Source of the DNA: Rapana venosa
Taxonomy: Eukaryota > Mollusca > Gastropoda > Neogastropoda > Muricidae
Reading direction: 5' to 3'
DNA length: 64,000 bases
NCBI GenBank assembly: GCA_028751875.1
Contig: CM054141.1
Location: forward strand, 73,728,001 to 73,792,000
Made by a program: the position numbers and the translations under genes. The notes beneath the pieces were generated by a model. The model saw nothing but the letters and a program-made list of their open reading frames with translations, did no database searches and was not told where the DNA came from. How positions within the stretch are numbered: position 1 is the stretch's first letter; each line of letters opens with the position of its first letter. This document shows positions 1 through 38,594 of the stretch, piece by piece.

Positions 1-34
1 AATTTGTCAAAACCTATGCCGCGGTCCCCCTTAA

Positions 35-693
35 CTCATTGAGGTTGTGCCGAAGCTTAAGCTTCGGCACTTCTCTCCTTTACTGTGACGTGCCGAAGCT
101 TAAGAATCGGCAGACTTATGAATTTTTTTAAAAACACAAAGTTATGGTTAACTCAAGGGAAAGTATTCTGGCCTGTAGGGCAATCACTTTTCTAAACACA
201 GATGCTTTCCTTGACCATAAGCTTGCCTAGTTTTTGTCTGTTGGCCAATTTTGTCTGACATGTCAACAAGTGGTATCTTTTGGATTTCAGGCTCTCCAGT
301 GTTATGATTCTTTAAAAAAAATAATCTGTTGTAGAAAAAGTGACATCAGATGGATTCAGCCAGCTTCAGGGAACTTTACTTTGGTGAAAAATCATCACAT
401 TGCTTCAAGGGGACTAGTTGAGAATAGTTCAAGCATTTAAGATACCACCCTAATTTCAAAACTTTTTATTTTTCAGCATTCAGTAACATATTTTGAAAAT
501 TTGTAAAAAATAAATACAGTCATCTATTGAAAAACTGTGAAACAATCTCAAAAGAAGACATTATAAACTTTTCAATGATGTATAATGTGTATGTCATTAT
601 TTTGTTGGGTAAGTCTGCTGAATTTTTCAAATAAAGCCAAAATCACCCGTCACCACAAAATGGCGGGATCCATTTCACTACGACTCCAATGAG
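35..693 (+). mobile_element. TTAA-flanked miniature element, family A, copy 1
   Basis: This 659-bp noncoding element is flanked by TTAA (31-34 and 694-697) and has short inverted ends CTCATTG. A TTAA duplication is the hallmark of piggyBac-type transposition. A perfect 24-bp palindrome built on GTGCCGAAGCTT lies at 47-70, and a third copy of its arm is near 91. A second, inverted copy is at 51941-52575. No open frame of note is present, so it would depend on a transposase supplied elsewhere. Confidence 0.75.
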
Positions 694-1061
694 TTAAACC
701 CTTTGCTGTAGTTTCACTTTTCTCCTCCCAGTTTTTTTTTGTTTTTTGTTGTTTGTTTTTGTCTTCTTTTTTTTTGGGGGGGGGGTTGGGTTGTGGTCGT
801 CAAAATCGAATTTTTATCAGTAAATTCGTATTTGGGGTTAAAAAAAAAAGTAAAAATACAATAAAATCATATGGGTAGGCAGGTCTGATTGTGTACAGTG
901 AAAATCTACACTTATTTTCCTCTTTCAATCCAGAAATCATCCTCTCTTCTTTTCTCCACTTACACTCAGCACTATATTACTTCTTTATTCCTCAAAATAT
1001 TGTGCAAGGCTTGTCCTTCAATCAGGGTCAGTGTGTCTATAGATGCCTTCTGCTGACTTAC
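694..1061. other. Intron or flank with low-complexity T/G tracts
   Basis: This holds T-rich and G-run sequence (about 730-790) and A-rich sequence. No THOC2 exon is visible here. The string ACCCTTTGCTG directly after the TTAA at 694 resembles the end of family C at 19581 but continues differently. Confidence 0.5.
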
Positions 1062-26797
<25,736 letters not shown>

Positions 26798-26799
26798 CT

Positions 26800-28130
26800 G
26801 TTGGACCACACGTTATGCTACAGACTTCCGCTTTACTTTCAACACAATTACACTTGATATTTCAAAGTTGGACCACACGTTATGCTACAGACTTCCGCTT
26901 TACTTTCAACTCAATTATACTTGATATTTCAAAGTTGGACCACACGTTATGCTACAGACTTCCGCCTAACTTTCAACTCAATTATACTTGATATTTCAAA
27001 GTTGGACCACACGTTATGCTACAGACTTCCGCTTTACTTTCAACTCAATTATACTTGATATTTCAAAGTTGGACCACACGTTATGCTACAGACTTCCGCT
27101 TTACTTTCACCACAATTATACTTGATATTTCAAAGTTGGACCACACGTTATGCTACAGACTTCCGCTTTACTTTCAACTCAATTTATACTTGATATTTCA
27201 AAGTTGGCACACACGTTATGCTACAGACTTCCGCTTACTTTCAACTCAATTATACTTGATATTTCAAAGTTGGACCACACGTTATGCTACAGACTTCCGC
27301 TTTACTTTCAACTCAATTATACTTGATATTTCAAAGTTGGACCACACGTTATGCTACAGACTTCCGCTTTACTTTCACCACAATTACACTTGATATTTCA
27401 AAGTTGGACCACACGTTGTGCTACAGACTTCCGCTTTACTTTCACCACAATTATACTTGATATTTCAAAGTTGGACCACACGTTATGCTACAGACTTCCG
27501 CTTTACTTTCACCACAATTACACTTGATATTTCAAAGTTGGACCACACGTTATGCTACAGACTTCCGCTTTACTTTCACCACAATTATACTTGATATTTC
27601 AAAGTTGGACCACACGTTATGCTACAGACTTCCGCTTTACTTTCAACTCAATTATACTTGATATTTCAAAGTTGGACCACACGTTATGCTACAGACTTCC
27701 GCTTTACTTTCAACTCAATTATACTTGATATTTCAAAGTTGGACCACACGTTGTGCTACAGACTTCCGCTTTACTTTCACCACAATTATACTTGATATTT
27801 CAAAGTTGGACCACATGTTATGCTACAGACTTCCGCTTTACTTTCAACTCAATTATACTTGATATTTCAAAGTTGGACCACACGTTATGCTACAGACTTC
27901 CGCTTTACTTTCACCACAATTATACTTGATATTTCAAAGTTGGACCACACGTTATGCTACAGACTTCCGCTTTACTTTCACCACAATTATACTTGATATT
28001 TCAAAGTTGGACCACACGTTGTGGTACAGACTTCCGCTTTACTTTCACCACAATTATACTTGATATTTCAAAGTTGGACCACACGTTGTGCTACAGACTT
28101 CCGCTTTACTTTCAACACAATTATACTCAT
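26800..28130. repeat. 67-bp minisatellite, about 20 copies
   Basis: The unit core is ttggaccacacgttatgcta with cagacttccgctttactttc. It starts at the 3' splice acceptor of exon a and extends upstream of it in gene orientation. Frames across the array are repeat translations, not proteins. Confidence 0.95.
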
Positions 28131-30165
28131 TCCTTCAAATGCAGCTTTCTCTGATAGAAATGACACAGCAACATAAATATTTCATCAAAAAAGGCACATT
28201 CATTTCATCGAACTATGAAAAATAAAGCCAGGCAAAATCATAAGCGGAAAGAGCCTATCCCCTGCTTCTTACTATGTTTCGTGAATTCAATAGTACTTGT
28301 GCAAAATATTGAAAATGAAAAAAATTTTTGCTATTTTCGCCTTCTTTTGTGTGGTCAAAAACTCGGGTTTTTTTTTTTACCCCCCTTTGCAGAAGTTTTG
28401 CTTTCTTTTTATAATTGCTTTGAATTCTTGAATAAAAACATGTGTATGTTTTTTTAATGTGTTGATCGGGGATTTCTTTTCCCGTTCCTTGGCTGAGTCT
28501 GAGGTTCACCATGGTGAGATTTTGCGGTGGCGCCGTTTTTATCATCTTTAAAGGTGGGTTTTAAAAAAAGGGGAAACTGTTAAACTGACATTCACCCAAC
28601 AAAACCCCATTTTCTAAGAATGTTTATCTGTTCCTCCATGCACCCCCCCAGATCTGTGAAAGGGAACGCGCAAAAAGAACTCCTTACCAAAGCAAAATTA
28701 CCCCTAACTCTTTCTAATTTTACACACATGGTAATCAGAAGAAAAGATTCTTCAGCTAATCTTCACATTGGAATAAAAAAACAGAGCAAATGAACAAAAT
28801 CAGGATAAGACAAAAACCACAAAATGATTTATAAGGGGTAAGCTACTGAAAAAACTAGCAATTGATTTTTGGGTTTGAAACCCGTCAAACTAGCTAAACC
28901 CATAAAACTAAAAAGCAGTTTTTTTTTCCAACCACTGTGTTGATTCAAACACTAATCACGAAAATTTTTGCGGGTAAGAAAACATCCCCTTTCTCCCCCC
29001 CCTTTACCCCCACCCCAAAATTCACACACACACTTCCCATTAGCTTTTCCCCTACGCAAAAATAAAAAGACAAGAAAAAGTGGGCGGTTCCTTTTTTTTG
29101 GCAAATCCCTAGAAAAAAAAGTTTCCCAAAAGTTTACTACCCCCCCCCCCCCAAACAAACAAACACACACACACACAAGCAGTCTACTCCATGAGGATAC
29201 AGTGTATCCAAAGTCCACAGTCCATTTTTCGGGAAAGGGAGTTGCTATTTGGGAATTGAAGGGGGGGGTCTCTGTTCCCCTGTGGGGGGAAATAGGACAT
29301 GGAGAAAATTTTTTTCAGGGCCCAAAACATTTTTCCCTTGTGTTCGGGAAAAACACAACTCATTTTTCATGCAAAACTGTTAGGCAAAATTTTGTCGTAA
29401 TTTGGCAATGATGGCCGGCATGGCCATTTTGTTGTTGTAATTTTTTTCATATTCCGCACAGATTTCCAATATTTCAGGGACTGTACCGGCTGGCCCTGTG
29501 CACCTTTTTTCAAGAGCATGTTGGGAAACTACGCCTTCGAGCAAGTACAACGGGAACAGCAGGAGGAAACAGCTACTTTGCCCCTTGTTTTTTTGCTTTT
29601 GCTTTTTCTCCAAACCCCCTGAAAAAGTCCCCCAGAGAAGACATGGAGGGGGCCCCCGGGCGGAAGGTAGCTTGTAAATAGTTTTCGGTTTAAAAACATC
29701 ATTCTTGCATCATAAAACTGCATCTTATAGAAAAACTGGTCACACTTTTTTTTCCTGTCACTGCAAGGCCATTTTTTTTTTTCATGCAGGGCGAAAAAAA
29801 ATGCTGGGGAGGTATGTCAGTGGTGGGGTTTTTGTAAGGGGGAGAGAAAAGATTGGTGTTGGGTGTTTTATTTGCAATCACTCATGGATTCGATTAAAAT
29901 GAAAAACTCATGGGGAAGTGAATGCGGAAAAATCATGTCCTATCCAACCTGCTCCCTTTTATTTTCTTTGGATGAAGTGCTTAAAAACACGAATCAACTC
30001 AAGGGGGGAAAAAGTGATACCCAAAAAATCTGGAATGCATGCAAAGATTCTAGTACCATTATATAAAAAAATTTTAAAACAAACAAAACAAGCAGAAAAA
30101 AGAAAATATTTTCCCAACTACAGGGGTTTTTTTCATTTCTTTTAAAAAAAATAATACAGTGTCGA
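28131..30165. other. Unassigned, error-rich sequence
   Basis: Dense homopolymer runs and both-strand short frames. Upstream exons of THOC2 could lie here but none was recognised. A minus-strand frame at 29380-29613 contains GTVPEILEICAEYEKNYNNK; I do not recognise it. Confidence 0.4.
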
Positions 30166-30169
30166 TTTT

Positions 30170-30375
30170 TCATTTCAAAATAAGGGGCCCCAAGGGGGCC
30201 CCCCCAAAAAGAAAAAAAAGGGGGCATTGCCCCCTCTCCCCCCTTCATTTTTAAAGGGGACAAGTAGTATTTGCTTTTCAGTATCCCAGTATCTTTGTTT
30301 TTTTTCTATTTTTCAAGAAAAAAGAAAAAAAACAAACAACAGGTAAAAAGAAAGGATTAAAAATTCACTTTTTAA
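30170..30375. repeat. Dispersed repeat Z, copy 3
   Basis: It matches copies 1 and 2 from the GGGGGCATTGCCCCC side through ggggacaagtagtatttgct to attaaaaattcac. It has homopolymer differences typical of this stretch. Confidence 0.65.
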
Positions 30376-31030
30376 ATCAACGCCCGCGCAATCGCCCCTT
30401 ATGGCCGCTAAAAATAGGCAAAAAAGCAACCAACCCCCGAGGTACCGGCCCAAACGGTGCTTACTATAGGGACAACCCTTGTTGTTTTTCATAAAAACGA
30501 CTCTCGCGAAAGTTAGCTATGTTTCCACGAGATTCCCCCTTTCGGGGATCTTGGGTTTCAACGCAATCAAGCAAGGAGTGACCCCCGATACGATTTTTTT
30601 TAAGTTGGTGAAAATGAGTGGGGCGAAAGATTTCTACCAAATGAATTGTTGCGAAAAGTTGTACGAGGACACGGAAAGTAGGAGGTTTTTCGGGCTTTTT
30701 GGCAGAAGATTTTGTAAAAGTTGGTGGGGGGGGGGAGGGGGGAGAGTGACCCGCCGGTTTTTGAGGCTGTGGCTGCGGGGTTTTGACAATGCGGTGCGGT
30801 GAAGGTTTCTGAAGGGGTCAAGGTTGATCGTGCCGAAACTTCCGACGTCGGTGGGCTGAATTTTGGGGGTTCCCAAAGAGAAATTCAAAGAATGTTGGGG
30901 TTTACATGATTGCCTGTTGATGCGGACCCCTTCACTATTTTTTTTTTGGGTTTTTCACAGGGAAATGTACAGGGCTTCGCTGACCAGACTAACTTGATGC
31001 GACCAAATTTAGACAAAAAAAAGACGGATC
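30376..31030. other. Unassigned sequence left of the transposase fragment
   Basis: Contains a G-run near 30725-30745 and a plus-strand frame 30479-30802 that I do not recognise. It may include upstream transposon DNA, but nothing supports this. Confidence 0.35.
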
Positions 31031-31033
31031 AAG

Positions 31034-31950
31034 ATGGCAGCCGGTTTCATTGAACATCACTTTACCCGGCGATCAAAACATGATGGGTATTATATTTCCC
31101 AGATTGGACAATATGGTCTACTGATGATAACTAACGTCCTGGGTTCAAAAATTTATGTTAGAACTAGGTTTGAGAAGATTGGACACTATTTTCACCTGAA
31201 TGACCGGACTAAATGTCAGCCAAGAGGACATGCAGAATATGGTCCACTTTTCAAAATTCGGCCAGTTCTGGATATTTTCAAACAGAAATGTGGGGAGCAT
31301 TATCAGCCTGGACGTGCCATTAGTACTGATGAAGCCACGGTGAAGTTTAGTGGCCGGCTGTACTTCAAACAATACATGAAGTCCAAGCCTACACCGTGGG
31401 GGATTTAAGTGTGGTGCAGTGCTGACCCTACCTCTGGCTACCTGTTGGACTTCGATGTCTACACAGGCAAGTCGTCCACACCTATTCAAGGTTAGCGCTT
31501 TGTTATTTTTTTCTTTTATTTCCATATATAATTTCATTGTAAAATATTTGTTATAGAGATGGGAGGGACTAAAGGTAAGAAAATTTTTTTTTAATCTTTA
31601 AATCATATTTCTGTTATATTCACACACACACACAGAAGAAAAGTGAGTGTGGAATATAATGTATGTTTTTACCTTCCTTTATTACAGAAATTGCTTACCA
31701 CTGTGAAACAGGTTTGGATCAAAGCAAGTATATAAAAACACACACACACAGCTTTGTTCTTCATGCATTTTCTCATGTTGCAACTCTCCCTCTCTGTCAA
31801 ACAATACAAAGTAAATCAAAAACCCAACACTGATGTAATATGTATTTACTCAGTGTATTCATTTTATTACAGGAGGACTTGGGCACCATGTCGTAATGAA
31901 GGTGGGCAAGAACTACCTGGGGAAGGGGCACCACTTTTATTACGACAAAC
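31034..31950 (+). pseudogene. piggyBac-family transposase fragment with two apparent introns
   Basis: The frame from 31034 contains RTRFEKIGHYFHLNDRTK, then LFKIRPVLDIFKQKC, then AISTDEATVKFSGRLYFKQY, then YLLDFDVYTG, the classic order of the piggyBac DDE transposase. The D of STDEA and the D of DFDVYTG fit the first two catalytic acidic positions. A stop codon (TAA near 31406) follows WGI in the same frame. Splicing 31491-31687 and 31712-31875 joins a 24-nt middle exon and yields ETGLGHHVV, then NYLGKGHHFYYD, the third catalytic region. The N-terminal domain is missing, and the C-terminus is replaced by a (GAA)n tail from about 31956. Activity is unlikely. Confidence 0.8.
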
Positions 31951-32155
31951 ATGACAAAAAAAGAAGAAGAAGAAGAGAGAGATCTAGATCTAGATGATAG
32001 GTTAAAAAGCCAATGTCAAAGTCTTGTTTTTTGGGGGGGGTTCCAAGATCATACATTGAGAGAGAAAGAGAGAGTTGCCTAACTGATGGAAGTCTTTCTG
32101 AAGAATTTCATCTTGAACAGCCTCCTGATGATCGGCAGTGTTTTTGCGTGATGCT
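31951..32155. other. (GAA)n tail and unassigned sequence
   Basis: ACATGACAAAAAAAGAAGAA at about 31948 resembles the 3' tail of the LINE at 5264-5978. It may be a very short LINE-tail insertion that cut the transposase gene. Confidence 0.4.
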
Positions 32156-32159
32156 TTAA

Positions 32160-32944
32160 CCCTAGTAGCGCTGAATAGACAGCAACAAGCCTCACTCTAA
32201 TGGCTGAATTAACATTGGCTAGAATTGTTTTAGGAGCAGGGTGGGCTCAAACAACCCTTGATATTGATATATAAAACTGAATTAAATGTGTAAAGCTATA
32301 AATCAGTGGAAAGAACAGATAACATGCTTTTAAATGAGTGTAATTTTATAATAGTGTGTAGTGTTTATGATTATGTAAAAAAAAATATATAAAAAATAAA
32401 TCGTGTGCGCACTACAGGTCACTGTTGCACCGTGAGGGCCCCGGATCGATTTTAACACAATAAGCAAAGTTCTTGCGGTGCATAAATGTCATGATTAGGT
32501 AAATACTATTTCTTGACATTAGTTTTGAAAAAATAAGGAGTTTGTATCGCTTTATCGGTCATCAAATACTCGGAAAAGTTCAGCGAAAGGATCGACACCA
32601 TTGTGACCGTCATGGTGGAATGTGCAAAGTGGTGGCTTTCTATGACGAAAATACAAAGATCGCTTGATTTCATGTAATGCAAAGTACTCAGCAGCATAGC
32701 CATTTGACTCAACAACAGTTATTTCGAAGCCTCGATGCGTCAAAATAAAGTAAAACAATCTGTGACGTCAAAATCACTGAGTAGGGAAGAAGTCCATCCA
32801 GCAAAACTAGCACCGCTCGATTCAGTCCGATCGCAATCAATTTTTACCAAGTTTTTCAAAAATATTCCACAATCCTTACCTCATCGTCTCTCTCATTGTT
32901 TATTTCAACTAAATCCAGCCTCTAAAACAGCTTGAAAAAGCTTG
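32160..32944 (-). mobile_element. TTAA-flanked miniature element, family B, copy 3 (cut by gap)
   Basis: TTAA at 32156-32159 is followed by CCCTAGTAGCGCTGAATAG, the right end of family B. The sequence then runs as the reverse complement of copy 1 up to the N gap. Its other end is not visible. Confidence 0.85.
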
Positions 32945-33444
32945 NNNNNNNNNNNNNNNNNNNNNNNNNNNNNNNNNNNNNNNNNNNNNNNNNNNNNNNN
33001 NNNNNNNNNNNNNNNNNNNNNNNNNNNNNNNNNNNNNNNNNNNNNNNNNNNNNNNNNNNNNNNNNNNNNNNNNNNNNNNNNNNNNNNNNNNNNNNNNNNN
33101 NNNNNNNNNNNNNNNNNNNNNNNNNNNNNNNNNNNNNNNNNNNNNNNNNNNNNNNNNNNNNNNNNNNNNNNNNNNNNNNNNNNNNNNNNNNNNNNNNNNN
33201 NNNNNNNNNNNNNNNNNNNNNNNNNNNNNNNNNNNNNNNNNNNNNNNNNNNNNNNNNNNNNNNNNNNNNNNNNNNNNNNNNNNNNNNNNNNNNNNNNNNN
33301 NNNNNNNNNNNNNNNNNNNNNNNNNNNNNNNNNNNNNNNNNNNNNNNNNNNNNNNNNNNNNNNNNNNNNNNNNNNNNNNNNNNNNNNNNNNNNNNNNNNN
33401 NNNNNNNNNNNNNNNNNNNNNNNNNNNNNNNNNNNNNNNNNNNN
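32945..33444. other. Assembly gap, 500 N
   Basis: Exactly 500 ambiguous bases. Open frames running through it are meaningless. Confidence 0.99.
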
Positions 33445-34340
33445 ATTACGAACTTTAGATCCATAGGGGCTCACTGCGACAGAGGTAAAGATGACGCCGT
33501 CGTAAGTCCCAAGGCCGGATCTTCCCCGTTTGCGGGGCGCGAGCTGGTTGTCGCCGGGTTTTTGCGATTTGTCGCCGTTTGGCTTTAGAGGCTTGAGGGG
33601 TCTCTTTCTGGGTGTCTTTGGCACCCTTGAGAGGCCCCAGTCGGCAATACCCCCCCTGCTTTGGTTCTGGTCAAGGGCGGTTTTTTCACAAAATTTCCTC
33701 CAGAAAAATCAGTAAATTGGTTTCCCACCTTTTTGTAGGGAAAAGCCCCAAATTTGACGTCAGTACAGCAGAGTCTCGCATGAAATGCGGGCGTTCTCCC
33801 AGGTAAAACAGGTTGACAAGAACATACCCCCCTGTTCCCTTTTTGGACAGTGGCTTTTTTTAAGACTTGGCCAGGGCCCCTGTCTTGCTGTGGGTTCGCT
33901 TGTCTTGATGTGGGGTTGCAACACAGGACTTCTTCCTTTTTTTGTCTCATAAAACAAAAAAAAACCCCAGCTTTACCACCACTAAAATGGATAGGAGAAT
34001 GTTCAGGTTAAAATAAGGTCAAACCCACCCCCCCTTAATGGGTAGGTGGTGTAACCTTTGACCACTTACCCTTTAATCTCATTTCGTAATGAGCTAGGGC
34101 AAAAGGTGGGGAGATTAGCCCAATTTTAAAATTTTAAGAAAATACAGGGGGAAACGAAATGGTCCTTTTCAGCTTGAGAGGGGGGGAAAGGAGAACAGTC
34201 CTTATCTTCCTTCATTTTCTGGTGAGGGGGAGGAAGGGGAAAAATGTCCTTTTTCTGTTTAATTTTCATAGGCAGAAAAATCCCAATAATCTGCACATTT
34301 AGGGGGGGGGGGGGGGGGGGCAGAAAATATTTGGGTTATG
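33445..34340. other. Unassigned, error-rich sequence
   Basis: A basic minus-strand frame near 33470-33624 (PRKRPLKPLKP) is not recognised and enters the gap. A G-run lies at about 34302-34320. Confidence 0.4.
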
Positions 34341-34344
34341 ATGC

Positions 34345-34815
34345 AGAGTCAGGAAAAAAGTCTTATATGTTGGTACGATATACAGAGTCCAGGTAATAGC
34401 TTGTTATCATGTTGGTAAAGAAAACGAGTCCAGGATAAAAGTCCTGTATTTTTGTTGGTATGATGATAAAAAAAGTCCAGATAAACCGGTTTATATGTTG
34501 GTATGATGAATACAAACCCAGGAAAATGCCGTATTTCATGGGTACTAAAAATTACAGGCCCAGGATATAGCCCTGTTTTATCATGTTGGTATGAGATATA
34601 AAAAGTCCAGGTATGTCCTTATTATCTGTTGTACTAAAATTTACAAGCCAGGAAAATCCCTGAATCATGTTGGTACTGAGTATACAAAGTCCAGGAAAAT
34701 GCCCTGTATTATCATTTTGGTACTGATGATATAAAAAGTCAGGAAATAGTCCTGTTTATATGTTGGTCGATGTATACAAAAGCCCAGGGATAATATCCTG
34801 ATTATCTTTTTTGGG
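34345..34815. repeat. Degraded minisatellite, unit about 50 bp
   Basis: Recurring tatgttggtatgatgatata and gtccaggataaagtcctg segments at roughly 48-52 bp spacing, with many small insertions and deletions. The irregularity fits poor base calling rather than old age. Confidence 0.75.
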
Positions 34816-36680
34816 TTGTGATAACAGGTGGAAAATAGCCGGGGTATTTTTCCCAGGGAATGATGTTAATAGTGGAAAAGTTTTTTTCAGTTGGTTTTGA
34901 AAATATGGTAGGAAGTTAAAATTTTTTTTGGAAAAATGGGGGGAGGCGGGATAAGGTTTATCATTAACATCTGGGGTTTGCGGTTTAAATGCGGTTGAAA
35001 AATTGTCCATTATCTGTGTGATGAAAAGGGGGAGAGAAAAGGGAAAAGGTTTTGCTCATCCGCCCATATGCATTGCACCCACCACCACACACCACCCACA
35101 CACCCCAAATTTCCCACAAATCCGTGATTCCTTTGCTTTTTTTGTTTTCTGAAACAATGATTTTTTTGTTTTTTGGTGCTTTTTTTCCCCCAGTGAAAAA
35201 AAGGAAGTTTAAAAAATTATTGCCTGGAGTAGTTTTTTTTTTATAATCCATTTTTACCCTTTTACATTTCAGGGGCTGGCCCCCCGGGGACGGCTTTTGC
35301 ATTTGGGTGAAAGGACGGACGAAATTTAATTTGCGTCGGTAAAAACGGATGGACAGACAGACTTTAATTTGGAAAACCCATGTGTTTCTCAAAAACTCTC
35401 TTTGGCCTTTTCTTTTCCAAAGTTTTGGGGCATTTTTTTTTGGAAAGCATGAGCCCATGTGGCCGTTCAGGCATTTTTTAAAAAAAAAAAAAAAATTAGG
35501 AAGTATTGCAGAAGTTTGGGAAAATTTTGTTTTGTTTTCATTCCCTGCTTGAAAAAGAAATTGTTCCCTTTTTTTGGGTTTTAAGATTTGTTCAAAATTT
35601 GATGTTTTCCCACCCACTCCTTCCTTTCTTTTCTTTGTTTTTCAAGTGTGTAAGAAGAGAGAGGTTTTGTTTCCATGCTTTTAAATGAAAAGTTTATTGC
35701 CCCCCCCCCCCCCCCCCCCCCCCCCCCAAAACATACAACATTAAATTGGCCTTTGTGTGAAATCATCCTTTCTTTTTTAATGTTAAAAAATTTAGTCTGA
35801 CAAAATTCGGGGACTGAATTGTGCAAACAGCCAAGTGAAAAAAAAAATTATAGTAAAGTACAGTGTTTTATATTGATGCAAAGGTCTTTGAATGCTGTTT
35901 GGGTGGTGTGGGTACTAACACAAAAAAAGATTTTAACAAAGCTCCTCCAAAAGAGCTTAAAAGTTTTATCGCAAAATCCCAGCAAACACAAAAAAAACTT
36001 CAATAATTCAAACATGTACAAAGTAATTTCGATTATTCAACTTTAAAAAAAACAAAAATTTTTGTCATCCTGAACTATTTCCCCTTTCAAGAAATCACAA
36101 TATTTTTTAAACCCCAAATATTATTATGTATGAAAATAATCCCCACTTTTTTTTATAAAGTTTTTATTGCGGGGGGCGTTCTGGGGGCTGTTTGTATGAT
36201 TTTTTTGATTTTAGTGTTTAAACTCTGAATCAGTAATATTGTTGTGCAAGGTGCTTTCTTCATAATTTCTCAATTTAGCATTAAAATATTTTTGAGTAAC
36301 ACTCAAAGCACCATCAGGGGTCATACCTCCCTTAAATTTGATACCCCCTTTTCAAGGTTTGAATGCTCTTTAATAACAAATAAGGGGTCAAAAGCCATTT
36401 GGTGTGTGGGGACAAAAAACAAGGGCATGCAGGCTTTGAAATGGAAAATTTAAAGATGACTTTTAACACGGATGGTCCCAAAACTGCCAGGGTTGCCAAA
36501 TTTGGATGGATTTGTGGCTAAAAGATTTCCCAAAACGAAAAAGAAAGGTTAAAAAACTGTTTTAAACCTCTACAAGCTAAAGCCTGTAGATTTTGAATTC
36601 TTTAAAGGTTTTTACCCCCAACGACTTATTTTTACTCCTAAGACAATGTGTGTTGAATGAAAAGCTTTTTCTTTTTCTTC
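34816..36680. other. Unassigned, error-rich AT-rich sequence
   Basis: Homopolymer-laden sequence, with a C-run at 35700-35727. Nothing could be identified. Confidence 0.4.
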
Positions 36681-36684
36681 TTTT

Positions 36685-38430
36685 TTGTCATGTTTTCCCA
36701 GGGGGGTTTGACATTGATGGCCTTCCCATCTCTCTTTTTGAGCCCCCTCCTTATTTATGCCTTTTCTCTAAGATCATCTGCAAAAGGCGCCCAGGTTTTG
36801 CTAGGTTTCCCTTTTGGGGCCCTTTTTCCCATACTACAAATTTCTTGCTCTTTTTATGATTGGTGGTCGTTTTCCCCATAATCCCCAAACCGGCAGTCTT
36901 TTGGGTACTAGCTGCAGATTCAGATCTAAACTTTGCACATTCTCATAGTTTTTTCGTGCCTGTCTTCCCCCATTTGATCTTTTCTGTAGCTTAGCTTTTG
37001 GTTTTTCACGCTTTTCAAAAAATTTTGTGGTTTTGTGAAAACCACGTCTCCGAGCCATAAGGAGAAAAGGTTTGATGCAGGCCTTTAAATTATATCAACG
37101 GTCTCTCCGTGGGTTTTTATTTCCCAGCAGACTTGCCCAAAATTTTCCTTTTTTCCAAACCTTGCAATCCTGGTTTGACAGCTAACTCAATTTTGTTCGC
37201 AGCTCATCATCTCCCAGGTACAAAATTCTCTACCACTTCTTCTTTCCCTTTTTCAAATTTAGCTCCCCTTTCCGCATGGGGTTTCAAACCCTTTTATTCA
37301 TCAACTGGGAGACAAATTCCCATCTCCTTTAGACTTTTGAGCGTTAGCATTTTTGTGACACCAATATTGACTTTTGGAGCATTTGTTTTAATTGTTCCCC
37401 ACTCCCTTTGTGGGAGACACCCCCAGGTATTTTCCTTTCTCTCTTTGTTCTTTTCGGTCTTGCCAATGTCATTGCTTTGGTCTTGTAAAAAATCCCTTCA
37501 TTCCTTGGTTTTAATCTCGTTTCCAAATTTCCAAAATTTTTAGTAATACCCCGTTCTCAGCTTCCCGTCTAAGTCGTCAAATACAGCGTTCCCAGATTCT
37601 TTGGGCCCCTCCCCTTCCCCGGATATTTTATTCTCACGGGATAAAGAGCAGGGCTCAATGCGGATCCTTGGTGCCTCCTACTTTTATCCAAATTTTTCTG
37701 CGTCCCAATTATAGTTTCCTTTTTTGTTTGGAGTTCTTGTAAAGGTCATAACCTTTGAGTTGGTGTCCCCCGGTAACCTTGTTTCCCAAGGCCCTTTGGA
37801 TTGCCTTTCTGGGTACTCTAAAAAAAGCTTTTTCCAGGTCGACAAGATGTGTGTCAAGCTTTTTTTTCCCCCCAAATATTTTTCCTGAGTTGTTTCACTA
37901 AATATGCATCTATGGTTGTTTCCACCCGGAATCCAACGTTTTTCTCAATATTGAAAGGGCTCTTCATCTTCTTTCCAAACTTTTCCCAGATGTTAGCCAG
38001 TTCCAGAATCTGATTCTCTGTTTTTCCAAACTAGTGCTCCCCTTTCCCTTAAAAAGGGGAACAGAATACACTTTTCCCATTCTTCGGGCTTTGTTCTGCC
38101 CGTGTATCTTCTGACATATTTTCGTAAGTTGTTTTATCCTTCCTTCTTGGTTGTATCATTTCTGTCACCCCTCCCGATGGCCCTGTGGCTTTTCTCTTTT
38201 TCATAGTTCGAATTGCTTTCTGATTTCATCTTCAGTCATTCTTGTACGGGCCCCTTAACTTTCCCACTTCCCCGATTGCTGAGGATTCTCAAAATTTGAG
38301 ATCATGAAAAATAATCCCTTTATTTCCGCAGAATATTTTGCTTCTCATCAGAAATTTTTTCCCGACTCTTTTTTACAAATTTTTCTACATTGATGTCTTT
38401 CCGCTCTTTCCTCATCTGCCATGCAATTCG
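36685..38430 (-). pseudogene. LINE reverse transcriptase, frame-broken, same family as 5264-5978
   Basis: Read on the minus strand, the 3' end matches the copy at 5264-5978, including the ATGGCTCGGAGACGTGG (YGSETW) region at about 37040-37056 and the ACATGACAAAAAAG tail. Upstream it extends into RT core sequence: TEDEIRKQFEL near 38210, a VDLEKAFxxxP-like region near 37830, and a GxxxGSALSPLLF-like region near 37640. Every part is broken by small indels, so no intact protein exists as written. It is the longer member of the family. Confidence 0.75.
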
Positions 38431-38594
38431 AAAATCTTATGCTGACCTTCGTTGGGATCACCCAACACAATTCTTCCACCTTTTTTTTATTGGGCTACAG
38501 TTTTGTGGCTTCTTTTGATTTCCCCCTGTATATCTCTCTGTCCTCAAACATCTTTTTTTGCGCCACTTCTAAATGCTTTTTTTCCTCTTGGCAA

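Noticed and set aside
29380..29613. Possible upstream THOC2 exon or other host exon
   Set aside because: The peptide with PEILEICAEYEK does not match THOC2 as I know it, and splice sites and sequence quality are poor.
32905..33624. Long frames across the gap
   Set aside because: Most residues are unknown because of the N bases.
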